Source of the DNA: a bacterium
GTDB lineage: Bacteria; SAR324; XYD2-FULL-50-16
DNA length: 32,918 nucleotides
Assembly (NCBI GenBank): GCA_018830885.1
Contig: JAHJRI010000204.1
Span: 1-32,918 of the forward strand
Direction: 5' to 3'
Numbering within the stretch: the first letter of the stretch is position 1; every line of letters begins with the position of its first letter. The notes beneath the pieces were generated by a model that saw only the letters and a program-made list of their open reading frames with translations, had not been told where the DNA came from and searched no databases. A program made the position numbers and the translations under genes. Of the stretch, positions 24,926 through 32,851 are shown piece after piece.

Positions 24926-25348
24926 CTATTTTGCTGTTCCTGAAAAAATCGGCACTTTAATTTTTTTGGCAGCTCTGATCAGGTTTTTATCCAAGGTAGA
25001 AATAGACAACCCCCGCCTTATTGCAAGATCTAAATACGAGGCATCATAGCTTGATAAGTTCGTGTTCCTTGCCAGAGAAAAGACCTCCTTCAGCATTCGT
25101 TCCGGTGTTTCCTGCTCAATAACAATTGGTAACTCTGACAGCAGGGCCAGAAATCTGGAGCTATCGCCGACCGTCAAGCGCTTTTTTCTTTCTGCAACCA
25201 ACAAAACATTCCCCAATTCCAGTGGCCATATTGCCGGCACTACCGCTGTCTTTCTTTCCATGCTGTCTAACACTTCGTCAGCATAGCTACTCGCTTCATT
25301 TTTAAAACACCAGGACATCACGATTGAATTATCTACGACAAAATCCAT
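24926..25348 (-). CDS. vapC: PIN-domain toxin (VapC type)
   Basis: 140 residues from the start MDFVVDNSIV, chosen because GGGAGGCG sits just before it inside the end of the antitoxin gene; a longer start at 25372 would overlap the partner. The PIN-domain acidic residues are visible: D at VVDNS, E at WPLELGNVLL, D at SSYDASYLDLA and D at ISTLDKNL. VapC toxins are Mg-dependent RNases that cleave tRNA or rRNA. It lies 4 bp after the antitoxin gene and is translated from the same message. Confidence 0.85.
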   Translation of the reverse strand: MDFVVDNSIVMSWCFKNEASSYADEVLDSMERKTAVVPAIWPLELGNVLLVAERKKRLTVGDSSRFLALLSELPIVIEQETPERMLKEVFSLARNTNLSSYDASYLDLAIRRGLSISTLDKNLIRAAKKIKVPIFSGTAK

Positions 25349-25352
25349 CTGT

Positions 25353-25592
25353 TTAGCGCCTCCCATCCTCAATCATATCTTTGATTTTAAAGGGTCCAAG
25401 CGTGTGGTTTTGACGGAACTGCTTTATCTCACCGATCACTTTTAAAGGCTTTTCCTTTCGAATGGGCAAAGGCGCCTGTAAAACAGCAACAGGGACGCCA
25501 TGTTTGGTAATTGTAAATTTTTCACCGTTCACAACCCGATCCAGGAGTTTTCCTAAATTGGTTTTTGCCTCATATGCACCCACAGTTTCCAT
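25353..25592 (-). CDS. vapB: Phd/YefM-type antitoxin partner of the PIN toxin
   Basis: 79 residues of the Phd/YefM fold: METVGAYEAKTNLGKLLDRV at the N-terminus, then GEKFTITKHGVPVAVL, the standard DNA-binding half. The C-terminal tail (KIKDMIEDGRR) would wrap the toxin. GGGAGG ribosome site. A palindrome just upstream (25606-25626) is the likely autoregulatory site. Confidence 0.87.
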   Translation of the reverse strand: METVGAYEAKTNLGKLLDRVVNGEKFTITKHGVPVAVLQAPLPIRKEKPLKVIGEIKQFRQNHTLGPFKIKDMIEDGRR

Positions 25593-25605
25593 AGTATCCT
25601 CCCTA

Positions 25606-25626
25606 AGACTGGTTTTAAACTAGTCT
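25606..25626 (-). promoter_or_regulatory. Palindromic operator of the vapBC-type pair
   Basis: AGACTGGTTT/AAACTAGTCT, 9 of 10 positions symmetric about a central T, placed 14 bp upstream of the antitoxin start on the leader side. Position and symmetry fit Phd-type autoregulation. Confidence 0.55.
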
Positions 25627-25865
25627 AAATGAGTTGAATCGAATTGTCTATCTTTTAACTGGAACTGTGTCTCGTCAAAATTGTATCCTGACAAAAAAAT
25701 AGCCTGTGTTTGATGCTGAAACAGATAATTCCAAGTATTAGCAACGCTTTTTTCTGGAAAACACTTTACGAATGTATAGTGAATATGGCTGACCGGCTCC
25801 ATGAAGACGCACCTCTCCCTTCGGCCGATTTCCTCCTCGAATCAAAGCGAATTATGACATCTAGA
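25627..25865. other. Spacer between toxin-antitoxin pair and transposase
   Basis: About 240 bp, no convincing gene or structure. The downstream end of the insertion element probably lies here, but no terminal inverted repeat could be matched with confidence. Confidence 0.3.
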
Positions 25866-26942
25866 TCACGCAGCACTTCGCCATTCGTAACGATGCTCTA
25901 AGCCACCGAGTCTAGGTGGAGAGATAACCTTTTCTACGACGGAAGGTTTTATTTGAACGGTTCTCCCTGAAGGTGAATCCCGATCCAGGGACAAATGACA
26001 GCGATCGTCGTTGTCATAGGCGACATATTCTTTTTCTTTGAGTAAACGGTAAAGATGGTCTGCATTTAGAATGATCACACGATTGAGCATGTCACTTCGA
26101 GCACTTAAAACCCAGCGTTCCGCAACTCCGTTTTGCCAGGGACTCCGGTAGGAAATTTGTTTTGGTTTGATACCCAGCTTTTGACTGATAAACCCTTTTA
26201 CCCTGGGAGAGAAGGTCGATCCCCGGTCAAAAATTAGATATTCGGGAGCCGAGTCGAACGGAAACGTATCGCGAAGCTGTTGAATGACCCACTGAGCTAT
26301 CGGAGAAGTCGTTGTATTGAAATGGACGATTTTTCTTCGTGAATGGTCGATAATGAAAAAGACATACAGCAGGCTGAAATTGACGGTCGGTACAACAAAG
26401 AAATCCATTGCACAAATAGTGTCTCGATGATTTGTCAAGAATGTCTTCCAAGATTGTTGTTTCCAGGTATCAGGATGCTTGGATCTAAAGGTTCTCAGAT
26501 AACGAGAGACAGTCACTTCTGAAAGATCATGAAAGCCGAGCGTCAACAACTCGGAATAGATTCGTGGAGCTCCCCAATGGTTCTCTCCTGCCATCTGATC
26601 AATGAGATCTCTAATTTCCCTCTTTATTCTCTTCCGTCCGGGTCGTTTATTTTGGGAAGAGATTTTCGTCCAGTGTTTTTTGAATCGTTTTCTCTGCCAA
26701 CCGATCACGGTCTCCGGCTTTACGATGACCAGATGATCTCGCCACTTTGCCCAGACTCGCTTCAATATAATCCAGAAGGAACGGTCGATATTGGTAATCT
26801 TGGGTTTAACATGCCTTGCCTCGTACGTTGCAAGCTGCTGTCTTAAAGCCATATTTTCCAAAACCAACTCTCTTTTCGTTTTGAAAAACGCTGCGATGGT
26901 TTTCAATAGGATGATTAGCATTCGAACGTAGTCTCGATCCAT
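25866..26942 (-). CDS. rve-type DDE transposase / integrase-core protein
   Basis: 358-residue single-ORF transposase. The N-terminal part has a helical ENMALRQQL segment and an HTH-like region ending in KRPGRKRIKREIRDL. The integrase core has the acidic triad D (AMDFFVVP), D (LIFDRGSTF) and E (GVAERWVLS). This places it near the IS3/IS481-like rve families; several such single-ORF elements are widespread in Desulfobacterota. It is full-length in appearance and may be active. No second transposase frame is present. Terminal repeats were not identified on either side (searched to about 25600 and 27060). Confidence 0.82.
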   Translation of the reverse strand: MDRDYVRMLIILLKTIAAFFKTKRELVLENMALRQQLATYEARHVKPKITNIDRSFWIILKRVWAKWRDHLVIVKPETVIGWQRKRFKKHWTKISSQNKRPGRKRIKREIRDLIDQMAGENHWGAPRIYSELLTLGFHDLSEVTVSRYLRTFRSKHPDTWKQQSWKTFLTNHRDTICAMDFFVVPTVNFSLLYVFFIIDHSRRKIVHFNTTTSPIAQWVIQQLRDTFPFDSAPEYLIFDRGSTFSPRVKGFISQKLGIKPKQISYRSPWQNGVAERWVLSARSDMLNRVIILNADHLYRLLKEKEYVAYDNDDRCHLSLDRDSPSGRTVQIKPSVVEKVISPPRLGGLEHRYEWRSAA

Positions 26943-27472
26943 TTTTTATGTGCCCCATTTGTCATTTTAAAACGTGGAACACATCATTTATCGGATTTTT
27001 TGGCAACAATCCACAAGAATCGAGATGCGGAATAATCACCTTATATTATGTTGGAATGTAATTTTGACGAGGCACACCTGTACCGTTGGAGACAGCCGGA
27101 TTTGAACTGATTAAGGGGGGATCAAAGCAAAGTAGCGCCCCGATGCGGACACCATTCTGACATGCCTGAAGCCTGGAAATCGGCTGGTGGTATGAAATAC
27201 AGCCGGTGGTCAGTGTCAGACTGTTGTACGATTAACGTCGAGGGGTTTAATTCAAAACAATGAAAAACAGATGGAATTGATGCCCTGTCTCATAGAGTAT
27301 TCCGTGACAAATCAAAAGCTGCTGTTTCAGATCATGGATGACCTTCGATATGTAACAGAAATTGTTGGTGGAGATCCCTGTCTATCAGTCCGATGATTTG
27401 TGACCACCTCGGTCTACATCCCAGAAGGGTTTTTTGTAAAACAGGGCGATCTCGAAACAGGCTGTTCCGCTG
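26943..27472. other. 530-bp region between transposase and hydrolase, no gene
   Basis: No convincing reading frame and no strong hairpin. It probably includes the outer end of the insertion element and the 3' region of the hydrolase gene. Confidence 0.3.
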
Positions 27473-28978
27473 TCAACTGTCAATTCTAAGTCTGAGCATG
27501 TAATCCATCAACAGTTGTAACATCTCGTCGGCTTTTTCAGGTTGGGTGTCAATCAGGTTGTTCAACTGGAAAGGATCGATCCGTCTATCATACAACTCGT
27601 CTTTATGTTTTGATTCAGGCGTCGTACCGGGAGCACAGGTCCAGATTCCTTCATCCTCTTCCATATTGGCCAGACCCACCGTTGCACTCATCTTTCCCTG
27701 ATCTGCATTCTCTTTTGAATCCAGCCAGTGAATAAAAGACCACTCCTCGGAAATAATACTCCAGGAGAAATTGAAGTAACCCGTAATAACAAACTCCCGA
27801 ACCTTATCCACCTTGCCCTGTATCAAGGGCATCAGACTCCTGCCCTGCATAGGCAACTGGTCGCGGTTGGGATTGAGCACCGACACAATATTGTGAAGGG
27901 AAGCGGTCTGCCCGTTGACATAATCCATGATGGTCGCGGCCACATCAATGGTTTCCACAAAGGAGGAGATACGGCCCTTCATACCGTCAGGATGCCGGAT
28001 AATCAGCGGAATGTGGGAAAGCTCCTCATAGGGCCAGGGCCGACACTTACGAATAATACCGTGACCGTGTTCGTTGTCACCCAGCGGTTCACCATGATCT
28101 GATAAAAATATGATCAGTGAATTATCATACAGCTCCATCTCCTTCAGCCGGTCGATGAATCTTCCCAGCCATTTGTCCACCATGGTAATTTTCTCAGCGT
28201 ACAACATTCGAATATGACGCGCCTCAGCCTCATTGACATACCCTTTGGTGGTTGTCGCAACCGGATTGATCAGCTCTATGCCTTTATATTCAGGATCATA
28301 GGGGCATTTGAGATCAGGGTCCCAGATGGATGGAGGATCCCAGGGTTCATGGGGGTCGAAGCTGTCCAGCCAGAGAAAAAAAGGTGCGCTTTTGTCCACC
28401 TTCTCCAGATAGTCAATGCCCGCCCTGACAGTCAGGGCAACCATCTGATCTTCATCGCTTTTCCAACGTTGCCGCAGCGGCAGGTAATCGAGCAGTTCCT
28501 GGTGGGCCAGAAAGCTGGGACCAATCTCTGCCAGGTCTCCATTCGCATTTTTCTGCATCACCGGTCGATGAAACCGCTCCAGTTCCAATGAGTGGGGAAG
28601 GGGCTGATAAAAGGAGTCCCATTGATGGCCGCGAATGAAATCCACATAATTGAATCCCCGGGCATATCCGTAACCGGGCATATGCATCATGGGACAATCG
28701 GTCACCATGGCGGTCTGAATACGGTTGGTCCACATCAGATCTGTCAGCGTCGTGTCCTGGGGCGTCAGCTTTCGCCATCCGGAATAGGGCAGTGTATAAC
28801 GACCTGTAAACAGAGCCCGTCGTGTCGGGATGGTGGGACATCCCTCTGCATAAGCGTTTTCGAAAAGTATGCCGTCGGCTGCCAGTTGATCGATATTAGG
28901 TGTCTCAATCCAATCGTTGCCATAGCAACCCAGATAATCATAACGCCAACTGTCGGCCATTATTACAATCGTGTTCAT
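27473..28978 (-). CDS. Sulfatase-superfamily hydrolase with Thr at the nucleophile position
   Basis: 501-residue protein of the sulfatase/alkaline-phosphatase superfamily, no signal peptide, so probably cytosolic. Family features are IVIMADSWRYDYLGCYG with metal-binding D9, ETPNIDQLAADGILFENAYA, DPHEPW (208-213) and FLSDHGEPLGDNEHGHG (D294, H295). The maturation motif of true sulfatases, C/S-x-P-S-R, here reads T49-I-P-T-R53, so no formylglycine can form. Thr is the nucleophile in related phosphodiesterases, phosphopentomutase and phosphoethanolamine transferases, so a phosphate or phosphonate ester substrate is plausible (inference). GGAGG lies before the start. A sigma-54 promoter upstream and a divergent sigma-54 activator suggest tight induction. 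Confidence 0.82.
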   Translation of the reverse strand: MNTIVIMADSWRYDYLGCYGNDWIETPNIDQLAADGILFENAYAEGCPTIPTRRALFTGRYTLPYSGWRKLTPQDTTLTDLMWTNRIQTAMVTDCPMMHMPGYGYARGFNYVDFIRGHQWDSFYQPLPHSLELERFHRPVMQKNANGDLAEIGPSFLAHQELLDYLPLRQRWKSDEDQMVALTVRAGIDYLEKVDKSAPFFLWLDSFDPHEPWDPPSIWDPDLKCPYDPEYKGIELINPVATTTKGYVNEAEARHIRMLYAEKITMVDKWLGRFIDRLKEMELYDNSLIIFLSDHGEPLGDNEHGHGIIRKCRPWPYEELSHIPLIIRHPDGMKGRISSFVETIDVAATIMDYVNGQTASLHNIVSVLNPNRDQLPMQGRSLMPLIQGKVDKVREFVITGYFNFSWSIISEEWSFIHWLDSKENADQGKMSATVGLANMEEDEGIWTCAPGTTPESKHKDELYDRRIDPFQLNNLIDTQPEKADEMLQLLMDYMLRLRIDS

Positions 28979-29064
28979 GAAAAAGCCTCCTCGGACAGGT
29001 TCTGCTCAATTTTGTAACCGGATTATCATGAATCTACTTACCAGGTGTGACTTCTTTGTATCAA

Positions 29065-29080
29065 AGCACGGATCATGCCA
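29065..29080 (-). promoter_or_regulatory. Sigma-54 (-24/-12) promoter of the hydrolase gene
   Basis: On the minus strand TGGCATGATCCGTGCT, with GG and GC exactly 12 bp apart as RpoN requires (consensus TGGCAC-N5-TTGC). Transcript start expected near 29054, leaving a leader of about 75 nt. Confidence 0.7.
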
Positions 29081-29129
29081 GGTAAATTATCATAATATTA
29101 CAATGTATTATAAAATAGTGCATCAGATT

Positions 29130-29167
29130 CTATAATATTTGACAATTTAATTTATTAAATATTATAG
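29130..29167. promoter_or_regulatory. Candidate enhancer site for the sigma-54 activator
   Basis: Perfect 11-bp inverted repeat CTATAATATTT (29130-29140) and AAATATTATAG (29157-29167), about 75-115 bp upstream of the predicted sigma-54 start, the usual enhancer distance. A further palindrome TATCA-TATT-TGATA is at 29182-29195. The surrounding DNA is very AT-rich, so chance cannot be dismissed. Confidence 0.5.
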
Positions 29168-29236
29168 TTCATCGAAATAAATATCATATTTGATAGTTGA
29201 TGAAACCGTAAAAACCCAAAAATCGCCCTATTGTGT

Positions 29237-29330
29237 CATTCCGGCACTGAATGCGCGAGACTCGCAGCGCAGAACCGGAATCCAGTCAGATCAAAACCAT
29301 CTGGACACCGGCTTTCGCCGGGGTGACGAT
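29237..29330. repeat. Palindromic intergenic repeat
   Basis: GTCATTCCGGC near the left end answers GCCGGGGTGAC at the right. CCGGAATCCAG and CTGGACACCGG form an inner pair, and CCGGCTTTCGCCGG makes a tight hairpin. The pattern is a common dispersed repeat in proteobacterial genomes. It creates an apparent in-frame extension of the activator gene that is not real coding sequence. Confidence 0.6.
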
Positions 29331-29379
29331 TTTGGGACTTTTTACAGGTTTGTCACTGGGTAACAGATTCAGGAATGAC

Positions 29380-30936
29380 ATGACGATCTCCGAAGCGGAA
29401 TTTTTCAGACAGGTGACTTTGCATACCTGCTGCAGCCTGGAAACAGAGAAAGCACTGTTTCACTCCTTTGATTATCTCCGACGCTACATTCCCGCAGACC
29501 AGATGACCCTGAACTACTTTGACGAGGAAACGGGTGAAACAGTCATGTGTGCATCTGCCACAGCTGAAGGCGGTGTAGCCTGTGATATCCGCATCAAGCT
29601 GACAACCCGGGAGAGACAGGTTTTTTTGAATCAGGAATTGACCACCGACTTGATGCTGCTGAATGAGGCGGCTGGATTTTCCATTGCGAATAAATACCTG
29701 GAAGCGTTCGGCAAACCGGAATCGTCCATTATGTTTCTGCGGTTGCGAATTGAAGGCGTTCTCCAGGGAAGCCTGATCCTGAGAGCGGATGGTACCAACC
29801 GTTTTACCCAGTCCGACCTGAGCCTTTTCGTCCTGCTCAGGGACCCCTGGACGATTGTGATGATAAATAACCGGCAGTACCAGGAACTGCTGCGATTAAA
29901 GGAACTCCTGGCTGATGATAATCGATACCTGCATAAGGAACTACAGCGTATGGCAGGGAGCGAGGTTATTGGGGCCGATAAGGGATTGAGAGATGTGATG
30001 ACACTTGTCCGGCAGGTGGCGCCATTGAACAGCCCGGTGTTGATACAGGGAGAGACCGGAGTGGGCAAGGAGGTTATTGCTGCCAGTGTTCATGAGATAT
30101 CGAACAGGCGTGAAGGTCCCTTTATCAAGGTTAATTGTGGGGCGATCCCGGATACGCTGATTGACAGTGAATTGTTCGGACACGAGAAGGGGGCATTTAC
30201 CGGTGCGATTTCCCGGATGAGGGGACGTTTTGAGCGAGCCGACCACGGAACCATCTTTCTGGATGAAATAGGCGAATTGCCACTCCAGGCCCAGTCTCGA
30301 CTGTTACGGGTCCTGCAGGATCGGACCTTTGAAAGGGTCGGAGGGTCAGAATCGGTGCAGGTCGACATTCGAATCATCACGGCCACGCATCGGGACCTGG
30401 AAAAAATGGTTGAGGAAGGCCGTTTCAGGGAGGATCTCTATTACCGGTTGAATGTATTTCCCATCATGATTCCCCCTCTGCGTCATCGAAAATCGGATAT
30501 TGCCGATCTTGCCACCTATTTTATCCGCAAAAAATCGATGGAACTGGGTCGCTATGCAGTGCCCGCCTTGTTACCCGGGGCCGAACGAAATCTGATGGGT
30601 TACAACTGGCCTGGTAATGTCCGTGAACTTGAAAATACAATAGAGCGGGCCCTGATCATTAACCGGGGCGTTTTTTTAGAACTCCCTGATCTTCGAATTT
30701 CAGAAACGGTCTCTATCCCCCCTGAGCCTGAAACGGAAGCCGTCGAATCGTTGAAATTAAATGAACTGGTCTACCATCATATCGTGAAAGTCATGCATAT
30801 CACCGGTGGCCGAGTGGATGGCCCAGGCGGGGCGGCAGACGTCCTGGGACTGAAGCCGGGAACCCTTCGTCACCGCATGCGGCTACTGGGTATCCCTTTT
30901 GGCCGCAAGGCGGAGTGGCGCAAGAAACAGATCTGA
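29380..30936 (+). CDS. Sigma-54-dependent transcriptional activator (GAF-AAA+-HTH)
   Basis: 518 residues from the ATG after AGGAATGAC; an upstream start at 29251 runs through a dispersed repeat and is rejected. A GAF-like sensor domain fills about 15-170 (strands such as MTLNYFDEETGETVMC and IMFLRLRIEGVLQGSLIL). The AAA+ domain has Walker A GETGVGKE (224-231), the sigma-54-contact loop GAFTGA (271-276), Walker B GTIFLDEIG (290-298), and R-finger and sensor motifs (GRFREDLYYRLNVFPI, NWPGNVRELENTIERA). A Fis-type HTH ends the protein (about 480-508, GGAADVLGLKPGTLRHRMRLLGI). The layout resembles FhlA/NorR-type regulators with a small-molecule or redox input. It is divergent from the hydrolase gene, which has a -24/-12 promoter, so that gene is the likely target. 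Confidence 0.9.
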   Translation: MTISEAEFFRQVTLHTCCSLETEKALFHSFDYLRRYIPADQMTLNYFDEETGETVMCASATAEGGVACDIRIKLTTRERQVFLNQELTTDLMLLNEAAGFSIANKYLEAFGKPESSIMFLRLRIEGVLQGSLILRADGTNRFTQSDLSLFVLLRDPWTIVMINNRQYQELLRLKELLADDNRYLHKELQRMAGSEVIGADKGLRDVMTLVRQVAPLNSPVLIQGETGVGKEVIAASVHEISNRREGPFIKVNCGAIPDTLIDSELFGHEKGAFTGAISRMRGRFERADHGTIFLDEIGELPLQAQSRLLRVLQDRTFERVGGSESVQVDIRIITATHRDLEKMVEEGRFREDLYYRLNVFPIMIPPLRHRKSDIADLATYFIRKKSMELGRYAVPALLPGAERNLMGYNWPGNVRELENTIERALIINRGVFLELPDLRISETVSIPPEPETEAVESLKLNELVYHHIVKVMHITGGRVDGPGGAADVLGLKPGTLRHRMRLLGIPFGRKAEWRKKQI

Positions 30937-31147
30937 TGAGATAATAGTAATTTGGTTTTTACAGATCAAGCGGAAATGAATTGGATTTTGAGATTTGGCA
31001 TCAATAACTGGAGATTTTGAGATAAGTTAGCGGGCAAAAACAGATCCCAAAGATGCTATTAACCCGGAGATATTTTTCTCAACGGTTTTTCAAAATCCGA
31101 AACAGACTTAGTCACTCTTCGTAGTCACGCTCATGACACGGGAAATG
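30937..31147. other. Region after the activator gene
   Basis: About 210 bp, AT-rich, no gene and no clear terminator hairpin. Confidence 0.3.
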
Positions 31148-31330
31148 TTAACTCAAAATATCCGGCTGATCGGGTACTGCCCATCCAGCATCTTCAATGG
31201 GTATCCACACAATCTCCGGGGCGTCCGCCTTCGGTGGTGGATCGCGGGCAATTCGGAGCTGCGAGTCTCGCTCCTCGTCCCATAGCCCCAGATGTTTAAG
31301 AATTTTATGTATGATCGGCCCTGAATTCTC
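31148..31330 (-). pseudogene. C-terminal remnant of a transposase (IS91-like type)
   Basis: On the minus strand, a frame without start codon reads SGPIIHKILKHLGLWDEER, then DPPPKADAPEIVWIPIED and stops at 31148. The I-x-KILxHLGLWD segment followed by a proline-rich tail is the recurrent C-terminus of transposases of an IS91-like type in Desulfobacterota. The rest of the gene is gone. Attribution rests on this short motif only. Confidence 0.45.
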
Positions 31331-31474
31331 GGGGAGGAAATGTCCACTGAAAAAGAATACATATGTTCACTATAATATCCAAAATCTGCTCCTTAATGCA
31401 AGTTCAGAACAAAAATCCTTCAATCTCCTGCCAGGACCTACATGAGCATGTCAATCAATGCACGTGATAAAATT

Positions 31475-31514
31475 TGGTCCAATCTTGAATCCAGATTTGG
31501 ACTAAATTGGACCA
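31475..31514. repeat. Inverted repeat of unknown role
   Basis: TGGTCCAAT (31475-31483) and ATTGGACCA (31506-31514) are exact complements, with a third related half-site TTTGGACTAAAT between them. It could be an operator or an element end. No gene is close downstream on either strand. Confidence 0.4.
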
Positions 31515-31688
31515 TCTATGGCGCATTAAAATGAAACAACGTGAAATAGTGTGAAGTTGGAAAAAGGGCAGCAAATCTCCGGGAGGATTTTGAAATACTT
31601 GATTTTACAACGTTACTTTGCAGATGCTGCAAGTGAATTGCTTAAAAATAGGGGTCGAATGGTGGAGAAAACCCCAGTTCAATGTTTA

Positions 31689-31738
31689 CGGGGCCTAGCG
31701 GAGAGGGGTGTCACCTGATTGGCTAAAAGGTTTTTGAA
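31689..31738. repeat. Diverged direct repeat, right copy (possible insertion-element end)
   Basis: CGGGGCCTAGCGG, GTCAC, GATTG, AAAGG and TTTTTGAA match the tract at 24800 in order and spacing. Orientation is the same. Confidence 0.55.
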
Positions 31739-31764
31739 ATCAACTTTTGACCTCTCAGGTTTGA

Positions 31765-32133
31765 TTAAACTTGTGCTTGTGGAGGTTTAATCAGCGATTC
31801 TGCCGGGATTCCCAGTCCTTCGTGAAGCCTCCAAATCATCTTGAGCGTAAGCGGCCGTTTGCGATTTAGGATTTCATAAACCCGATTTCGTTTTCCTATC
31901 ATCGGTTCAAGATCTTTCGCTGTTAATCCTTTGCGCTCCATTTCGAATTTAATGGCTTCGACCGGATCAGGAAGATCCAAAGGAAAGTGTTTAGCTTCAT
32001 ATGATTCGACCAGAGTCACCAACACATCCAGCTTTTCACCTTCGGGTGAGTCCAGCTCTGCCATCATTAACGATTCGATTTCCTTAAGTGTTGTATAATA
32101 GTCAGTTTCAGTTCTGATTGGCTTAATGTTCAT
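31765..32133 (-). CDS. higA: HigA-type antitoxin (Xre-like HTH)
   Basis: 122 residues. The N-terminal MNIKPIRTETDYYTTLKEI and VTLVESYEAKHFPL are the usual HigA lead-in. The helix-turn-helix lies in GLTAKDLEPMIGKRNRVYEILNRKRPLTLKMIWRL (about 70-105). It binds the HigB toxin and represses the pair. It is the second gene, 12 bp after the toxin gene, the reverse order typical of hig loci. CAGGAG ribosome site. Confidence 0.9.
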   Translation of the reverse strand: MNIKPIRTETDYYTTLKEIESLMMAELDSPEGEKLDVLVTLVESYEAKHFPLDLPDPVEAIKFEMERKGLTAKDLEPMIGKRNRVYEILNRKRPLTLKMIWRLHEGLGIPAESLIKPPQAQV

Positions 32134-32145
32134 GGGAGCTCCTGG

Positions 32146-32448
32146 TTAAATGCTGTTTGCATCAATCTTGTCATAGTGAGCATGAGTACCGATAAAGCGA
32201 ATATAAATCACTTTGTAAGCGTAATTGATCCATACAACCAACCGATATTTGTTTCCCGCGATATTGAATACGACTCGCCCGTCTTTAAGAATACTGGCAT
32301 TTCCAAAATCCTCCTTTACATCGGATGGAGAAGTCCAATCGGCTTTTAACGCGAGACGGTACCAAGTCAAAGTAGGATCAACAGCATCCGCGTATTCCGG
32401 ATAATCTTTCCAAAATGATTTTAAAGTCGAAAGGGCGATGATTCTCAT
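32146..32448 (-). CDS. higB: HigB-type mRNA interferase toxin
   Basis: 100 residues of the RelE/HigB superfamily: MRIIALSTLKSFWKDYPE, a Trp-rich middle (TWYRLALKADWTSPSDVKEDF), GRVVFNIAGNKYRLVVWINY and the C-terminal YIRFIGTHAHYDKID. The HAHYDKID end is characteristic of HigB. These toxins cut mRNA on the ribosome. First gene of the hig unit; promoter and operator are directly upstream. Confidence 0.9.
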   Translation of the reverse strand: MRIIALSTLKSFWKDYPEYADAVDPTLTWYRLALKADWTSPSDVKEDFGNASILKDGRVVFNIAGNKYRLVVWINYAYKVIYIRFIGTHAHYDKIDANSI

Positions 32449-32455
32449 GCTTTAG

Positions 32456-32484
32456 ATATTAATCCCAATTTGGGACTTGCGCAA
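32456..32484 (-). promoter_or_regulatory. hig promoter with internal palindromic operator
   Basis: On the minus strand a weak -35 TTGCGC (32479-32484) and a -10 TAATAT (32456-32461) are 17 bp apart. The spacer holds the perfect palindrome TCCCAATTTGGGA (32463-32475), the likely HigA site. Confidence 0.55.
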
Positions 32485-32689
32485 GATTTTTTTGGTTCTT
32501 ACTTGCTCAAAGATTTCCACTTCTTCAATTGAGAATCCGCATCCGTCCGGTTAGTCTATCATGAGTCATATAGCAGTCGGTCAATTTCAAATAACTTTTC
32601 AGGGAAAAAATGGAAGCTATGGAAGCTCTGGCACTGGTAAGCGGAAAAGTCGAGCAGGAATTGCTGGTGAGGAATGAATAAATGCGACC

Positions 32690-32815
32690 CTGGCACCCGC
32701 GCACAACACGTTTACCGATGCCGCTTGATGCTCCTGTGACAATTGATACTCTCCCATCGAGTTTAAATTGATCTAAGACGGGTGTAACACAAAAAAGTTG
32801 CAAAATATTTAACAC
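32690..32815 (-). pseudogene. N-terminal scrap of a short-chain dehydrogenase (SDR)
   Basis: On the minus strand FKLDGRVSIVTGASSGIGK is the exact start of a classical SDR Rossmann fold (TGxxxGIG nucleotide loop), preceded by about 14 residues. After GIGK the frame turns into unrelated sequence, so only about 35 residues of a protein of about 250 remain. A truncated gene left by rearrangement. Confidence 0.75.
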
Positions 32816-32851
32816 AGCACTGGACTCGGCAGGTACACGTGTGTAATATTC

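Noticed and set aside
29251-29379. Upstream extension of the sigma-54 activator
   Set aside because: This stretch is a dispersed palindromic repeat read in frame; the ATG at 29380 has AGGA at the right distance and starts the conserved domain.
31197-31445. 82-codon plus-strand frame
   Set aside because: It is antisense to the transposase remnant, whose minus-strand frame carries the recognisable HLGLWD segment.
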